Position numbers and translations under genes: made by a program. Below the pieces are notes generated by a model. It was not told the DNA's origin, made no database searches, and saw only the letters and a program-made list of their open reading frames with translations. From Rhypophila decipiens (lineage: Eukaryota > Ascomycota > Sordariomycetes > Sordariales > Naviculisporaceae), in the NCBI GenBank assembly GCA_033297075.1, contig MU858159.1, positions 1-64,000 of the forward strand: a stretch of 64,000 nucleotides of DNA. Reading direction: 5' to 3'. Below, one piece after another: positions 33,966 through 45,387 of the stretch (its first letter is position 1; each line of letters starts with the position of its first letter).

Positions 33966-34855
33966 TGTGTCCTGGTGCTAAGAAGATAGGGGTATGAATC
34001 CGAGTTCGTCTTTGTCGGAGGAGCTATTCCCAAGTCGCACCAGAGCACCGCTCAAGTAGATATTGGTGTGCGGCTGACTTTGAAGGTGATGGGGAGAATC
34101 GCAGTCTACTCGTGTACTGAAAGCGATCCTGTAATTCCACTGTGGTGTCCCGGTATGGGAGTTGCGAGTCTTGCGACAAAGTTAATCGGACCATGGATAA
34201 TGGCAACTTTTGGAGATGAGACTGCATTTAGATACGGTGTTGCGTTCGCATGTGAAGTGGTCCGTGCATCAGACTTCATTCTACTGCACAGTGGTTGGAG
34301 AGGCTTGCTTTTGGGGTCGCCGCTTTAGGTACCTTGATTGAAGTTCTCTCTTTTGACAACACCTCTAATTGCAACTTGCAAGACTCTAATGAAATAAGCT
34401 ACCCGTATGACAACATTTCGATCCAAGAGTTCCTTTTCCTCATTTTTGCTGGAACTTGTTGGGGAAGAGCAACTTCGGTTACATCAGTACTCTTCTCCTT
34501 GGAAAATTACCCCTCCCATCCCAGTTTTGGGGGAATTGGTAAACCCACTTCCCGCACTCCGGCCCCTGCTTCAGCTTGACACTACGCTGACCCCACATAG
34601 CTTTCGCCATTGGCCACGATTGGCTGTATTTTCCTGTAAGATCGGTTGCCGTGGTGAAATAAACAAAAGCTATGGAACCCATCGCAAGACGTCTGCGCTA
34701 CGCCAATTGAGGTGAAGAACAGAAATCCAAGTCTCCCCAAACAGCCACCAGTGCCCGCCACAACGTCGTCGTCGATTTCATCCACATCAGGGGCGTTGCT
34801 GCTCGCCTCATGTTCGCTGGTCCACGTTCTTCTTCCGCGCTTGCGCAGACTCACA
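33966..34855. promoter_or_regulatory. Divergent promoter region, acyltransferase / kinesin-14
   Basis: 890 bases separate the two divergent start codons. Only short, unsupported ORFs are present and no specific site is recognised. Confidence 0.4.
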
Positions 34856-37800
34856 ATGGACAGCATCGAGAACACGGTATGTCCCGTCGTCTCTGGATAT
34901 CCACAGGCTTATCTCATGTCCCACTTACAAAGTCGCGATTGCTGACCACAAATGTTGCCATGTTCTCAGAACCCGCAGCGCTCGGGAATAAAGCCCCCGA
35001 ATCGTTACCTAGGGGCAGCGATAGCTGCGACCGGCCTCCACGAGATCAGCGACTCGCAAACCAATTCACGAGCTCAGAATCCAACCATGCTTCCTCTTCC
35101 GCCGCAGGGTGTTAAACGCGCTTTACCGAATGGCAACCCAGCCCAACTACCAGATCCAAAACGAAAAACCCTTGTTGAAAGGGCAGGCGAACCGCTCAAC
35201 AACAATCCAGCAGTCTCTGCGGCGTCTACAATATCACGAGTGGGTGTACCAAAGGCCGTGTCTATCACTACGCTATCCAATGTATGTCAGCTTCATCCTC
35301 TCATCTACTAGGAGAATGTGCAAATCTAATACTGACTCTGATCAGATAAAACCACCAAACATCAATGGCATTACGCGAAATGGCTCCGTTACCTCGACCA
35401 TCCCACGCAACGGATCTACCCACAGTTTCTCCCAGAGCGTCGGTCCCGGGAGCAGGCCCCCCGTAACTCGTGCGCCATCATCAATGGGATTCAATAAGTC
35501 TACGAGAAAAACAGTCTCCCGAACAGGTACCTCAAGGCCGGCAACCGCAATGGGTGACCGGGAAGGAACCGGCGCACAAACACAGCAACAGCAACAGAAC
35601 GGTACGGCACAACAGCTTTTCTTTTCCTCCTCAATGGGGTCGGCACGGAATAAGGGAGTCCGCGGGTCTACCGCCTCCCTGGAGTCTTTTCAATTTCATG
35701 TACAGCCCGAAAACCCCGATGTACTGGCTCTAGACCGGCGATTCAAGACCCTTTCCATTCAGGACCAGAAGGACAACAAGCCAAAGGGAGCTCAAGTGGA
35801 CTCTCAGACGGACGCCCGGCCAGCAGAGCTGGAAATCAAGGAAGAACCTCATACCTTCCGGCGAAGTCTGAATCTCCCAGTCAAGCGATCTTTTACTCCA
35901 ATTGTTTGGCCACCACGGACACCGTTTCGGGGCAAAGATCTTCGGGGGATATTCAATAAGTTTGAGGACACGTTGACAGCCTGCAGAACTCCATCTCCTT
36001 CTAAACCATGTTCTCCGTCTAAATCACCTTTCCTTACTAAAGAGACCACTCTGACCAACTTCACAGCATGGGACGTTGACGAGCGCCTCCACGAGCTTGA
36101 CTCGCAATTCAAGCAGATGAAGGAAGTAATGAATGTTTCTCTGACCGATAGGAAGGCCCTTGAAGATGCTGTGGATCTTGCGAAAACAAGAGGTAAGTCA
36201 GGTGCGCAGGACATGGAGACGTGGGCAACATGCTAAACCGTGAACAGTCGTGGACCTCGAGCGCGAACGGCAACAACTATACGAGAAAAACGAACAGCTT
36301 CAAACCGAGATCGACGACGTGAGGCGCCAATTCCAGGCACTAACATTATCCCACGAAGCGCAGCAACGGAACCACAAGTATGAACTTGAGGACAAGTCCA
36401 GGGAGCATCGTCATGAACTCGAGGAGATCAGGAGAGAATTCAAAGACGAGACTGACCGCCTGCAACGTACCCACCGAGAGGAGCTAGAGGCTCTGGAGAG
36501 ACATTGGCGAGCCGAGTTGGAAGACGAGAGGACGCAAAAGGCGAGAGAGATCCAAGAGCTGCGTTTGAGGTTAGGGACCGAACAGCAGGATTTAAACAAC
36601 ACCCTTCTTTCCAAGGAGCGCGAAGTACAAAACATGCGATCCCAAGTGGAGGCCCTTCAAGGCGATCTGGACCGGGAGCAAACGATCAAGGGGACCTTGC
36701 AGCAGCAAATTGTCGAAATGTCAGCGACAAACATGACTTTAGACGGCCGCAATCGAGCCCTTCAAGCTCAAATCGACTTCTTGGAATCAGATAGTCAACA
36801 GCAGTCGACTTCCTTTGCCCAAATGGAAGCACGCCTTCAGGATGCTCTACGCGCTGCTGAGGAGGCACGGCAAAAGCTGATCAAAGAAGAGACCGAGAGG
36901 CGCGTACTTTTCAACAAATACCAAGAACTCAAGGGAAATATTCGCGTCATGTGCAGAGTTCGCCCGGTCCTTGACGCGACAGAAGGCAATGAGGCGCAGA
37001 TCTTGTTTCCTGACCTGAAAACATCGACACAGATTGATGTTACCGGGCCGGAGGAGAGGAGTAGTCTCGGAACTATTTCTCGGAGGGTTGTACCGTTCGA
37101 GTTCGACCGTGTCTTTTCTCCAAATGTGCACAACGAGGAGGTGTTTGGCGAGATTTCCCAGCTCGTACAAAGTGCGCTTGACGGCTTCAATGTCTGCATC
37201 TTCTGTTACGGCCAAACTGGTTCTGGAAAGACGTATACCATGTCGTCAACTGACGGCATGATCCCACGAGCTACCCACATGATATACGACACCATCACCA
37301 AGTTGAAAGAGAAGTCGTGGACCTATACGATGGAGGGGAGTTTTGTGGAAGTGTATAATGAGGACCTGAACGACCTCCTGACGCCCGCAGGAGAAGGCAA
37401 GAAGAAGCTTGAAATCAGGCATGACGATGCAAAAAAGCAAACAACTGTTCTTAATTGCAAAACGGTCGCTCTCGATTCGGCCGACAAGGTAGAGATGATG
37501 TTGAAGCAAGCCCAGAACAACCGCAGCGTGGCCGCGACCAAAGCGAACGAGCGGTCCTCCAGGTCACATTCCGTCTTCATTCTCAAACTAGTGGGTGAAA
37601 ACTCGGCCACCCAGGAGAGGTGTGAAGGGACACTCAATCTGGTCGATCTTGCTGGGTCTGAGCGGCTCAAGCATTCCCAAGCAGAAGGAGGTCGGATGAA
37701 GGAGACTCAGAATATCAACAAGAGCTTGGCCTGTCTGGGTGATGTGATCGAGGCTCTGGGGCGAGGGTCCGCACATATTCCGTACAGAAACTCGAAGCTC

Positions 37801-38054
37801 ACGCATCTTCTACAATATTCGCTGGGTGGCAACTCCAAGACGCTCATGTTCGTCATGGTCAGCCCGCTCGAGGCGCATTTGAAGGAAACATTGACCAGTT
37901 TACGGTTTGCAACAAAGGTATGGATTTCTTCTCCGATTTACTGTTCATATCGGATAGCTTTTGCTGACTTTGGTGTTCTTGACAGGTCCATAATACACAT
38001 ATTGGCACAGCGAAATCAACAAAAAAGCTCAAGGAACGAGTGAGCGATGCCTAA
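34856..38054 (+). CDS. klpA: Kinesin-14 minus-end motor (KlpA/Kar3 type)
   Basis: Five exons (34856-34876, 34970-35281, 35346-36192, 36248-37917, 37986-38054) give 972 residues. A disordered, Ser/Pro/Gln-rich, basic N-terminal third (to about residue 330) probably binds microtubules. A long coiled coil spans about residues 400-615. The C-terminal motor begins ELKGNIRVMCRVRP near 621, with the P-loop GQTGSGKT at 714-721, switch I NERSSRSHS and switch II DLAGSER. A C-terminal motor after a neck coiled coil is diagnostic of kinesin-14. The last 23-codon exon completes the motor tail (VHNTHIGTAKSTKKLKERV). It is expected to act on spindle microtubules. The 21-nt first exon is supported by the in-frame join and GTATGT donor. 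Confidence 0.93.
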
Positions 38055-40462
38055 TTGCAAGTCTAAGAGAAAGAATATTTACCTGGAGTACTGTCCCTAC
38101 ACATGAAGGGGGCATAGCGGGTTCCCAAAGCGAGCTGCCTAGTGTTTGTTAATGATACCATGAAATGAACGGCTTGTGTTTGTTTTTGTTTTTATCCAGT
38201 ACAATAAGGGGTTGTGGGCGACGGGGCGCAGGTTAATCGAATCAATGCCTCCCTCACTTGTAATTTTAGGGACTGTTTTGTTTATATAATATTGCCATCC
38301 AATCTTGGAACTTGAACTTATAGATTGTGGTCCGTCGCCAAGATGTTGACATCGTTGATGAGAGCCTTGCTTGTTAATTCCCAACTATCTTGAGATAATT
38401 CATTTGGAATCATGGGCATGGCGCTGTTCAGCCCCTGTTGGTCTCAATTCAGCTTGAAGCCTCACCCCTCGAGGCCTTGATCTGCATGCTGACGGGACGA
38501 TGAGAATCCTCCTGGGTTTATCATTGTAAGCCTTGGCCTTGTGTTTATCATATCTTTCTCATGTCTTGATAAGCCAGCAGATCTGCAATTGTTTCCCTCG
38601 TCACATTAGCGTCTTTAAACATCTCACGGCATCTCGACTTTCCGGGATCGATAGATTGGACGAGACCCAGAGTTTTTGACATGGGATTCAGAATCGAATG
38701 CAACCTCTGAATCTCAGCTTACACCCACTGCAGAGTCAGTTAAACAGTCTGGTCTCCCTTTATACGACTATTTCCGCAATACCCCCCTGTTACAGGTATG
38801 GTAGCCAATGAAAGAAACAGAAACAACGTTCCTGTGAACATCACTCTCGCCAAGTCGCTAACAACGACCCCATACCAAAATACATACTTCGGTCAGAGTT
38901 GGAACTTTCTCTACTGTCAGTGATGTACAGTTATGACTAGAGGCCGACCGAAATGTTTGCGCCCAACTGCATAATCTCTGTGCACTCTTGCATACCAACA
39001 ATGCAATGTGCAACCCTCCAGGCGGTTCGAGTCCGAGCCTCGTCGAGTGTCGACCCTGAACCACACCAGTGTATGGGTACGGTACTGGAATACATACCGT
39101 ACCCGATATACATCCGAAACTTACTATCCGTAAAGAAAGAATTCTCCCTTGCACGAACGAAGAGATTACCATCTCACTGCAGTATTTTTAATTCTCACCT
39201 CCAAGTTGTTTGTAGATCATCCGCCCGGGGGATTCGAATGAAGTGACACCAAACCGAGACCGAAACCGACTCCTACCTTCTATACGTTGTACCCGCATTC
39301 TGTACAGTAGGATGGCGGCGCTGGAATTTCGAACTTTTGGAGGTGCAGTGGTGAAGCCGAGCCGGTCAATGGAACCCTCCCGCCTCCTCTGACCGACCAT
39401 TCAAGGCACAATATGCCGCTTATCCCAATATATCAATGTTACCTATAATGTATTAGTTCCAGTCGCCTCATTGGTATCATCGCAGCCTTCAGGCCTCCTT
39501 TCAATTCGCTGGCTCGGTCACCGAAATTATACTGGCCACAACTCGCCCACGCTTTGTTCAGCCCACAACAGCCCACAATACGAAGTACGGATATGCTACC
39601 TGTTGAGGCAGACCTCGACAGATAGCTGTAGCTCTCAAATCTTGTATCTACAGATTAGCCAACGGAGTGTTGAACTGGGAATAACCATGGTTCACTGTGC
39701 AGATCCGTTTCACTGTGGCGGAAAACCTTGCATGGGAATCTTGTAGTCCATAGGCAGATACGCCTACACTGCTGGATGACCTTTTTCGTCTGGAGCTGAT
39801 TGATATCAACCACCGGTTCTAGGTACTGTACCTCGACTGAAGTGGCATAGGTAGGTAGGTAACCAGTGTGCCAGATATCATGCAATGGTCAAATATGATG
39901 GTAGGGAACTTCTTGTTTGGTGTGCTTCTAAAAGTGCCCACCCAGGTTCCGAGCATGCACGCCTTGAGGACCGGAGATATACCCACCAACATAGGGCCGT
40001 GCCGTTTAAATAAACATGCCGAGGCGGTTTCGATCACCCAATCCTGTCGTGCGATGCCCCCAGGACTGTGGGCGGGGAGAGGTTGTACGGGCAGAAGCGC
40101 TCCCAGCAAACGAGAATGCGGCAAGCCGTGGGTGGTTTCGGCCAACCATATACCCGGTTGACAGGATAGACGAAACAGGAAACATCCTACCCGGTATATA
40201 TATTCCTTTGAAAGACCTTGCCCGAGCCGTTTGCTAATATTCTTTAGATGTCCTGAACCTCTCGTTTAATCCCGTCACCTTGCATTTGCGGTTCGTTGAC
40301 ATTTTCCGAGGAGACAGAACCGGACAGCGGGGAGGTAGCACATCGAGTCTCGACGAGATCGAATACACCACCCTTCCCCTGCAATCGTGACCCAGGCTAT
40401 CCCTTTTGTCTTCTCTTGCAACTCTAATAAGGGAGGAATAAGGAAGAGCGTCCCCTTTCGCC
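38055..40462. other. Intergenic region between klpA and the P450 gene
   Basis: About 2.4 kb with no supportable gene. A short inverted-repeat word lies near 39077-39101 (GGTACGGTACTGG... with GTACCGTA-like partner). The region marks the change from housekeeping to accessory genes. Confidence 0.4.
40195..40202 (+). promoter_or_regulatory. TATA-like box upstream of the P450 gene
   Basis: TATATATA lies about 260 bases before the P450 ATG, in a more GC-rich surrounding. Distance allows a long leader; a role is inferred. Confidence 0.35.
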
Positions 40463-42343
40463 ATGGCCGCCACGGAGGGCCTCAACCTCAAGTCGCTCAA
40501 CCCGATCCGGTTGCTCGCCTCGCACGACGAATGGCCCACCACAGTCTGGGTTCTGTGCCTAACAACGCTCATCGGCTTCCTGGTCAAACTCTTCTGGCGA
40601 CCAGCTCTCCCCAAGAATGCCCCGAAGCTATGGAAACCAAAGGACTGGCCCATCGTGGGCGCGCTGGAATTTTTCACGAACCGCAAGAACTTTCTCTCTC
40701 ATGGCTCGCGCACGCAGAAAACTGGAGCCTTCAGCTTCTACCTAGGCAAGTATCAGGTCGTCAACATCTCGGGCCGCGAAGGTCGCAAGGCCTTTTTTGA
40801 CAGCAGGGAACTGAGCATGTCTGAGGGGTGAGTTGAGCTCTGATCTCATCCCTTCACCTTTCTTTCAACACACAGCAAGCAGCATGTGGACACGCGCAAT
40901 CCTGCACAGTACCGTGTGATGTATAAATATGGCAAGGCGGCAGACAATAACGATCCACCATGAGAGTACGAGAGCTGACTGAAACCTCACCACCATGAAG
41001 CTACGCGACCCTCTACGCCGCAAGCCCAGCAGTCCCCGACAACGAGAAAAACACCGAGAACGCCTACGACAAGTGGTTCGGTCGAACAATAACCGCCATG
41101 ATGAAAAAAGAAAACTTTGTAAAGAACCTCTACCCCATGGTCCACGATACCCAAAAAGCTCTCGACAGGGCCTTCGACCGGGCCCAGCAGCGGGGAGGCA
41201 TGATCGACCCCTTCGACGACATCTACCGCATCGTCTACATGCTCACCGTGCGCATGGTCGGCCCCACCGAGTTCGTCGAGCGTCCCGAGATGCTCGACAA
41301 GACGCTGCACTACTTTGAGAGCTACGAACGTGCCCTCTCTGCCGCCCGTGTCGTCTTTCCTTGGATGCCGACCTGGAATTGGGCCAAGCAGATGTATTAT
41401 GGCGCCAAGTTGTATGGTACCCTCGACTCGGTAGTCAAGGAGCGCAAGACGACGGGGCGTCGGCCAGATGATGCGCTGCAATTTCTGCTGGATGGTGGTG
41501 ATGGCTTGGTTCGGATTCTTACCTGTATGTGTTGTCTTGCTTCCCCATCAGTGGATTCGGGAGACTGATCTAGTATCGAACAGTTATCATGGGTAGTCTC
41601 TTCGCAGGCCAACTCAACAGCGGTATCAACGCCGGCTGGCTAATGATGTACCTGGCCACCACACCAGAATGGTACAAAAGAACACAAGAGGAAGTAGACG
41701 GCGTGGTCAAGAGACACCGCACCTCGCCAGACCAGTCCCCAACCGACATCCTCGCCGCGCTATCCGTCGACGAGTGGGAGAGCGAATTCCCGCTAATCGA
41801 CCTCGGACTGCGCGAGAGCATCCGGATCCAGCTAGTCGGGGCAGCCTGCAGGAAGAACGTCAGCGGCAGAGACGTGCCCATCGGTAACACCGGGGAGGTC
41901 GTTCCCAAAGACGGCTTCGCGACCTACCTGTGCGACGACCTCCACATGAACCCCGAGATCTACCCCAACCCAGAGAGATGGGACCCAGGCAGGTACCTCC
42001 CCGACCGAGCGGAGGACAAGAAAGAACCACACGCCTACATGGGCTGGGGACTGGGCCGGCATCCGTGCCTCGGAATGAGGGTAAGTCATTTTCAAAGATC
42101 AAGTGCTGAAATTGCCATGCTATTGTCTGTTGGAACAAGGTGCTGACGTAGGAATTCAAACTGCAGTTTGCCAAATTAGAGATGGCCGTTATTGCCGCAT
42201 GCTTCATCGCCAGGTTCGATTACACCCTGCATACGCCTGATGGAAAGCCGTTGGCCGAGCCGTATCCATCAAATAGGAATAGGTTCAGCGCGCATAAACC
42301 AGAAAGGCCGATGCGCCTCAAGATTACGCCGAGAAAATACTAG
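40463..42343 (+). CDS. Cytochrome P450 monooxygenase
   Basis: Four exons (40463-40827, 41001-41524, 41584-42080, 42167-42343) give 520 residues. A membrane anchor lies near residues 24-45 (WPTTVWVLCLTTLIGFLVKL). The I-helix motif reads FAGQLNSG in place of the common AGxxT, similar to CYP51-like P450s. The K-helix ExxR is ESIR in LGLRESIRIQL; the PERF-like motif is NPERWDPGRYL. Haem binding is GWGLGRHPCLGMR with Cys as axial ligand. Such enzymes oxidise sterols, lipids or secondary metabolites at the ER; no substrate can be named. The second exon uses the acceptor at 40999-41000. The final acceptor at 42165-42166 was chosen over one 21 bases earlier because it gives CLGMRFAKLEM. Confidence 0.88.
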
Positions 42344-42792
42344 ACAGCAATTTGGAAACCCAGTTTGCAATGGAAGATGTTCAAGTTGTGGCACTTGTGG
42401 CGCTTTAGGAAAAGGCGATATTCTTTGGGCTATGCTCTACAGCATTCTGGCTAAGACTATCTAACAAAACCTGCTTCGCAAAGCTCGGGGGCTGTTCTAG
42501 GAAACCGGGATGTCGTTCTTGTGGCAGACAACGCCCGAAAGTCTATTCTAGGGTGAGAATCTAATGATGCAATCTAATCGCTGTTAACCAAGCCGCTGGT
42601 GCATTGAGCCTCGCCTTTGGTCCTTGTCTGTGGATGGTGTCTTGTCAGCACGTTGAAGGTTTTTAAAAAGAATGGGCGGACATACCTAATCTATTAAAAA
42701 ACCGTAGCGAGTGCAAACATGCGTATTGTCCAAAATAAACCGGACGTCAATCACTTCCTTGTTCCTGAGGTTCAGCGAGAAACTGGGGCGCT
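42344..42792. other. Convergent 3' intergenic region
   Basis: The P450 gene and the next minus-strand gene end towards each other. No feature is recognised. Confidence 0.45.
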
Positions 42793-43728
42793 TCAAATCG
42801 ATTCCCAGTCCATGGCATCCGTCATAAAATTCCACCCGTCGTCGCTCAGGTCCTCGTCGCTCAGGTTGTCGCGAGCGGCAGCCGCAGCAGCGATAGACCA
42901 GTCAATCATGTCGACGTCGTCATCCCCAAAAGGCCAACTTCCATCTTCCAAAGTCTCAATGACGCCCGTCTCGACGAACCGCGAGGCTATGGCGTACGCC
43001 GAGTTTAAAGCCGCGAGTATGGTGTCCAGAATCTCTTTAAGTCTGTAGCTTTCCAATGGGGCCGCCACCTTCTTTGTCGCCCACCTGCTTGCGGAGAGAG
43101 GGCTCCCCTCTCGGTGGTGATACGGTTTAGAGTCGTCGGCGAAAACTCCTCCCGCGGTTTTCCACCGGTTCCTAAGCTCCTTGGCTCGGTGCAGCTGCTT
43201 GCGCACCTCTCCCGTGCCGAGAACGCCATGAAGGGGATTGGTCGGGTCATCGAGTGCCGAAAGGACGTTGTGGTGATATGCGTGGTATTCGAAGAAGGCT
43301 GATCCGTCTTTCCATTCACCAATGGAATCGGCAGAGATCCGTATGCCATAAACCCCCATTAGGTGTACCAAGGCCCGCTCGATCAGACCATAATACTCAA
43401 AGTAGTCGAGCTTGAACATCAGTTCGGCTTCCTGCACCTGTGCCCTGTTCCGACCAACGCGGTCAACCGCTTTCTGGTAGCCCTCATTGAGGAATGGCGT
43501 CTTCCACGTGAGTCGTCGACCAATCTTGGTGGCCCGATCGAGTTCTTTTTGGGGAGGGGACAGGCCATTAGCTGTTCTTTCTTCAAGAACAGGGTGGATG
43601 GTTTCCACGGGTGTTGATAGAGGACGCCATGGTGGTGTTAGAGCACGTCCGGCAGCTGTGTCAGCATTTGATCTTCGTTTCTGGCCAGTGATCGGAGCGT
43701 GCCGTGAATTCGCGAGACCACCTCCCAT
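42793..43728 (-). CDS. Hypothetical protein, 311 residues
   Basis: An intronless frame runs from the ATG at 43728 to 42793. The N-terminal 65 residues are basic and Pro/Thr-rich and look disordered. The middle (about residues 70-260) is helix-rich and mixed in charge, for example QEAELMFKLDYFEYYGLIERALVHLMGVYGI and VLSALDDPTNPLHGVLGTG. The C-terminus is acidic (GDDDVDMIDW, LSDEDLSDDGWNF). No signal peptide, membrane segment or catalytic motif is visible. The length, ATG start and even composition favour a real gene. I do not recognise the family; it may be lineage-specific. It lies between the P450 and FAD-monooxygenase genes, but no link is shown. Confidence 0.6.
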   Translation of the reverse strand: MGGGLANSRHAPITGQKRRSNADTAAGRALTPPWRPLSTPVETIHPVLEERTANGLSPPQKELDRATKIGRRLTWKTPFLNEGYQKAVDRVGRNRAQVQEAELMFKLDYFEYYGLIERALVHLMGVYGIRISADSIGEWKDGSAFFEYHAYHHNVLSALDDPTNPLHGVLGTGEVRKQLHRAKELRNRWKTAGGVFADDSKPYHHREGSPLSASRWATKKVAAPLESYRLKEILDTILAALNSAYAIASRFVETGVIETLEDGSWPFGDDDVDMIDWSIAAAAAARDNLSDEDLSDDGWNFMTDAMDWESI

Positions 43729-45363
43729 GTTTGCAATCTCTGCCTTGATTTCTAAGATAAAAGAGATGGATGTGGGTGACTGCGTTCAAACGTTCCGTTC
43801 GTTGGTTGTCGTCAAGGTCGCCAGTCCAGTTTGAGAGTTGTAAATTCGAGGTTGGAGTGAAGGCTGTTGGTCACAGGCATTGGCCTGCAGGCCGCCTACC
43901 TAGCGGATCCCTCAAAAGTGACAGGTGCGACCATGAAGCAAAACCTTGCGAAACGAGATCGAAAAAGAGGACGTTGCGATCTGCAATCCTTTGCTCGGTG
44001 ACAAACCTTGCTTGTCGGGCAGGGACGGGACTGATCGAAATCGACAGCGACGTTTGGGCTGTTGTTGCCTTTGTCCTCACCACCGTTTACCTGCAAAAAG
44101 TATCACGACAGCCGCCAGCCGCCATTCGTGAAGCTCTTGCACGATCACAAAAACGCGTGGTTCAAAGCCCTCGCCCTCGTCAAACGCCTGAAAATAGGAC
44201 ACCAAACCTTCTTCGCATCCTGAGCAAAGCCCAAGATCACAATGAAAGTAGGAGGTTGTGCGTCAGCTGGAGACAGTGTTATACCAGCGACACACGGGCG
44301 GATCATAGGCAAGCCCAGAGGACCCCTCCCGAGGTACAAAAATAAGAATAATCTAGATTGTCACCCGTGGGCAACTTTCAGAGATTAAACTGAAAAGAAC
44401 AGATACTACACTTGATCTAAGCCAAATGGCAAAGAGGAGCTAAGGAAAAAAAAGAAGAGAAGAGGAGGAAGTTTGAGCGGGAGAAAAGATTTACTTATAC
44501 CTGAGGAGTATGGTCCGTGCACGGGCAATTTAGAGTTTTTGCATCCGTGCACGCAGCTTTTTTCTGAGCCCCACGGAGCTGCAGGCAGCAGTCGGGTGGT
44601 AGGTACACCCGCTGACAGCTGCCATGAATGAAATGGTGACGGACGGAAACGCCGCAGCAGTCGCAATCGCAGTCGCACGTGACGCGTAGCATCAGTTTCC
44701 CCACTTTGAGCACCTGATGACATAAGCCACGGAAAGCTCACCCGCCGGGTTCGTTTTCTCATTGCTCGTTTCCATCGTTCTCGCGTTCCGCTGTCCTCGA
44801 TGTCCTCCGTGAACCCCTTTATGTGACATTTATTCGGTCACAATTGCCCCCAGAGGACATTCCGGTTTGATTCATGGCCGATGCTGACCACTTTCATGCT
44901 GTCAAATGTCGGTGCTCGCCCTGGAAACTCCCACTTCTACTCTTGTCGGCATCGGTCTGCTGCCCCAATGCCCGCAAATCGTCTACCAACACCAGCCCAG
45001 CAATCCAACCACCGAATCACAGCTTTCATCCGGCGTTTATGATGTCCGTGTTGGGCAGTTGGACATTCGAGAGGTGTACTTGTTGGCGCTGCGCAATGTG
45101 GTATGATCAGCCCGAGTTATATCACTCATATGGTAAAACGGCATTTGGCAGCGGCGCAGTCGATATTATTTGACTCTCTGTGTTGATAGGTATCCGAGTA
45201 TATATATCATCGTGCTCTCCAGAACCACCCACTGACTTGTTTGTCCATTGCTGTCCTGAAATTCTATCCCATCTTGTCTTACAGAGCTTGGCGAAATAAC
45301 GACACTAGCTTTCTTATTACTTACCAACCTCACACACCTCAAAATTTAAATTACATTCACTCA
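43729..45363. other. Intergenic region upstream of the FAD monooxygenase
   Basis: About 1.6 kb with no supportable gene. It should hold two divergent promoters. A TATA-like stretch lies at 45198-45208. Confidence 0.4.
45198..45208 (+). promoter_or_regulatory. TATA-like box upstream of the FAD monooxygenase
   Basis: GTATATATATC lies about 180 bases before the monooxygenase ATG. The match and distance fit a fungal TATA promoter; use is inferred. Confidence 0.4.
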
Positions 45364-45387
45364 ATGTTCCTGAGCTGTGATGTCTGA
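45364..45387 (+). promoter_or_regulatory. Upstream ORF overlapping the FAD-monooxygenase start
   Basis: An ATG at 45364 opens a seven-codon frame (MFLSCDV) whose TGA at 45385-45387 lies after the main ATG at 45380. The two frames differ. Ribosomes starting at the first ATG would pass the main start, so the main frame needs leaky scanning or a later transcription start. Confidence 0.55.

Noticed and set aside
39023..39040. B-box-like GGTTCGAGTCC
   Set aside because: No acceptor stem or anticodon arm can be formed around it.
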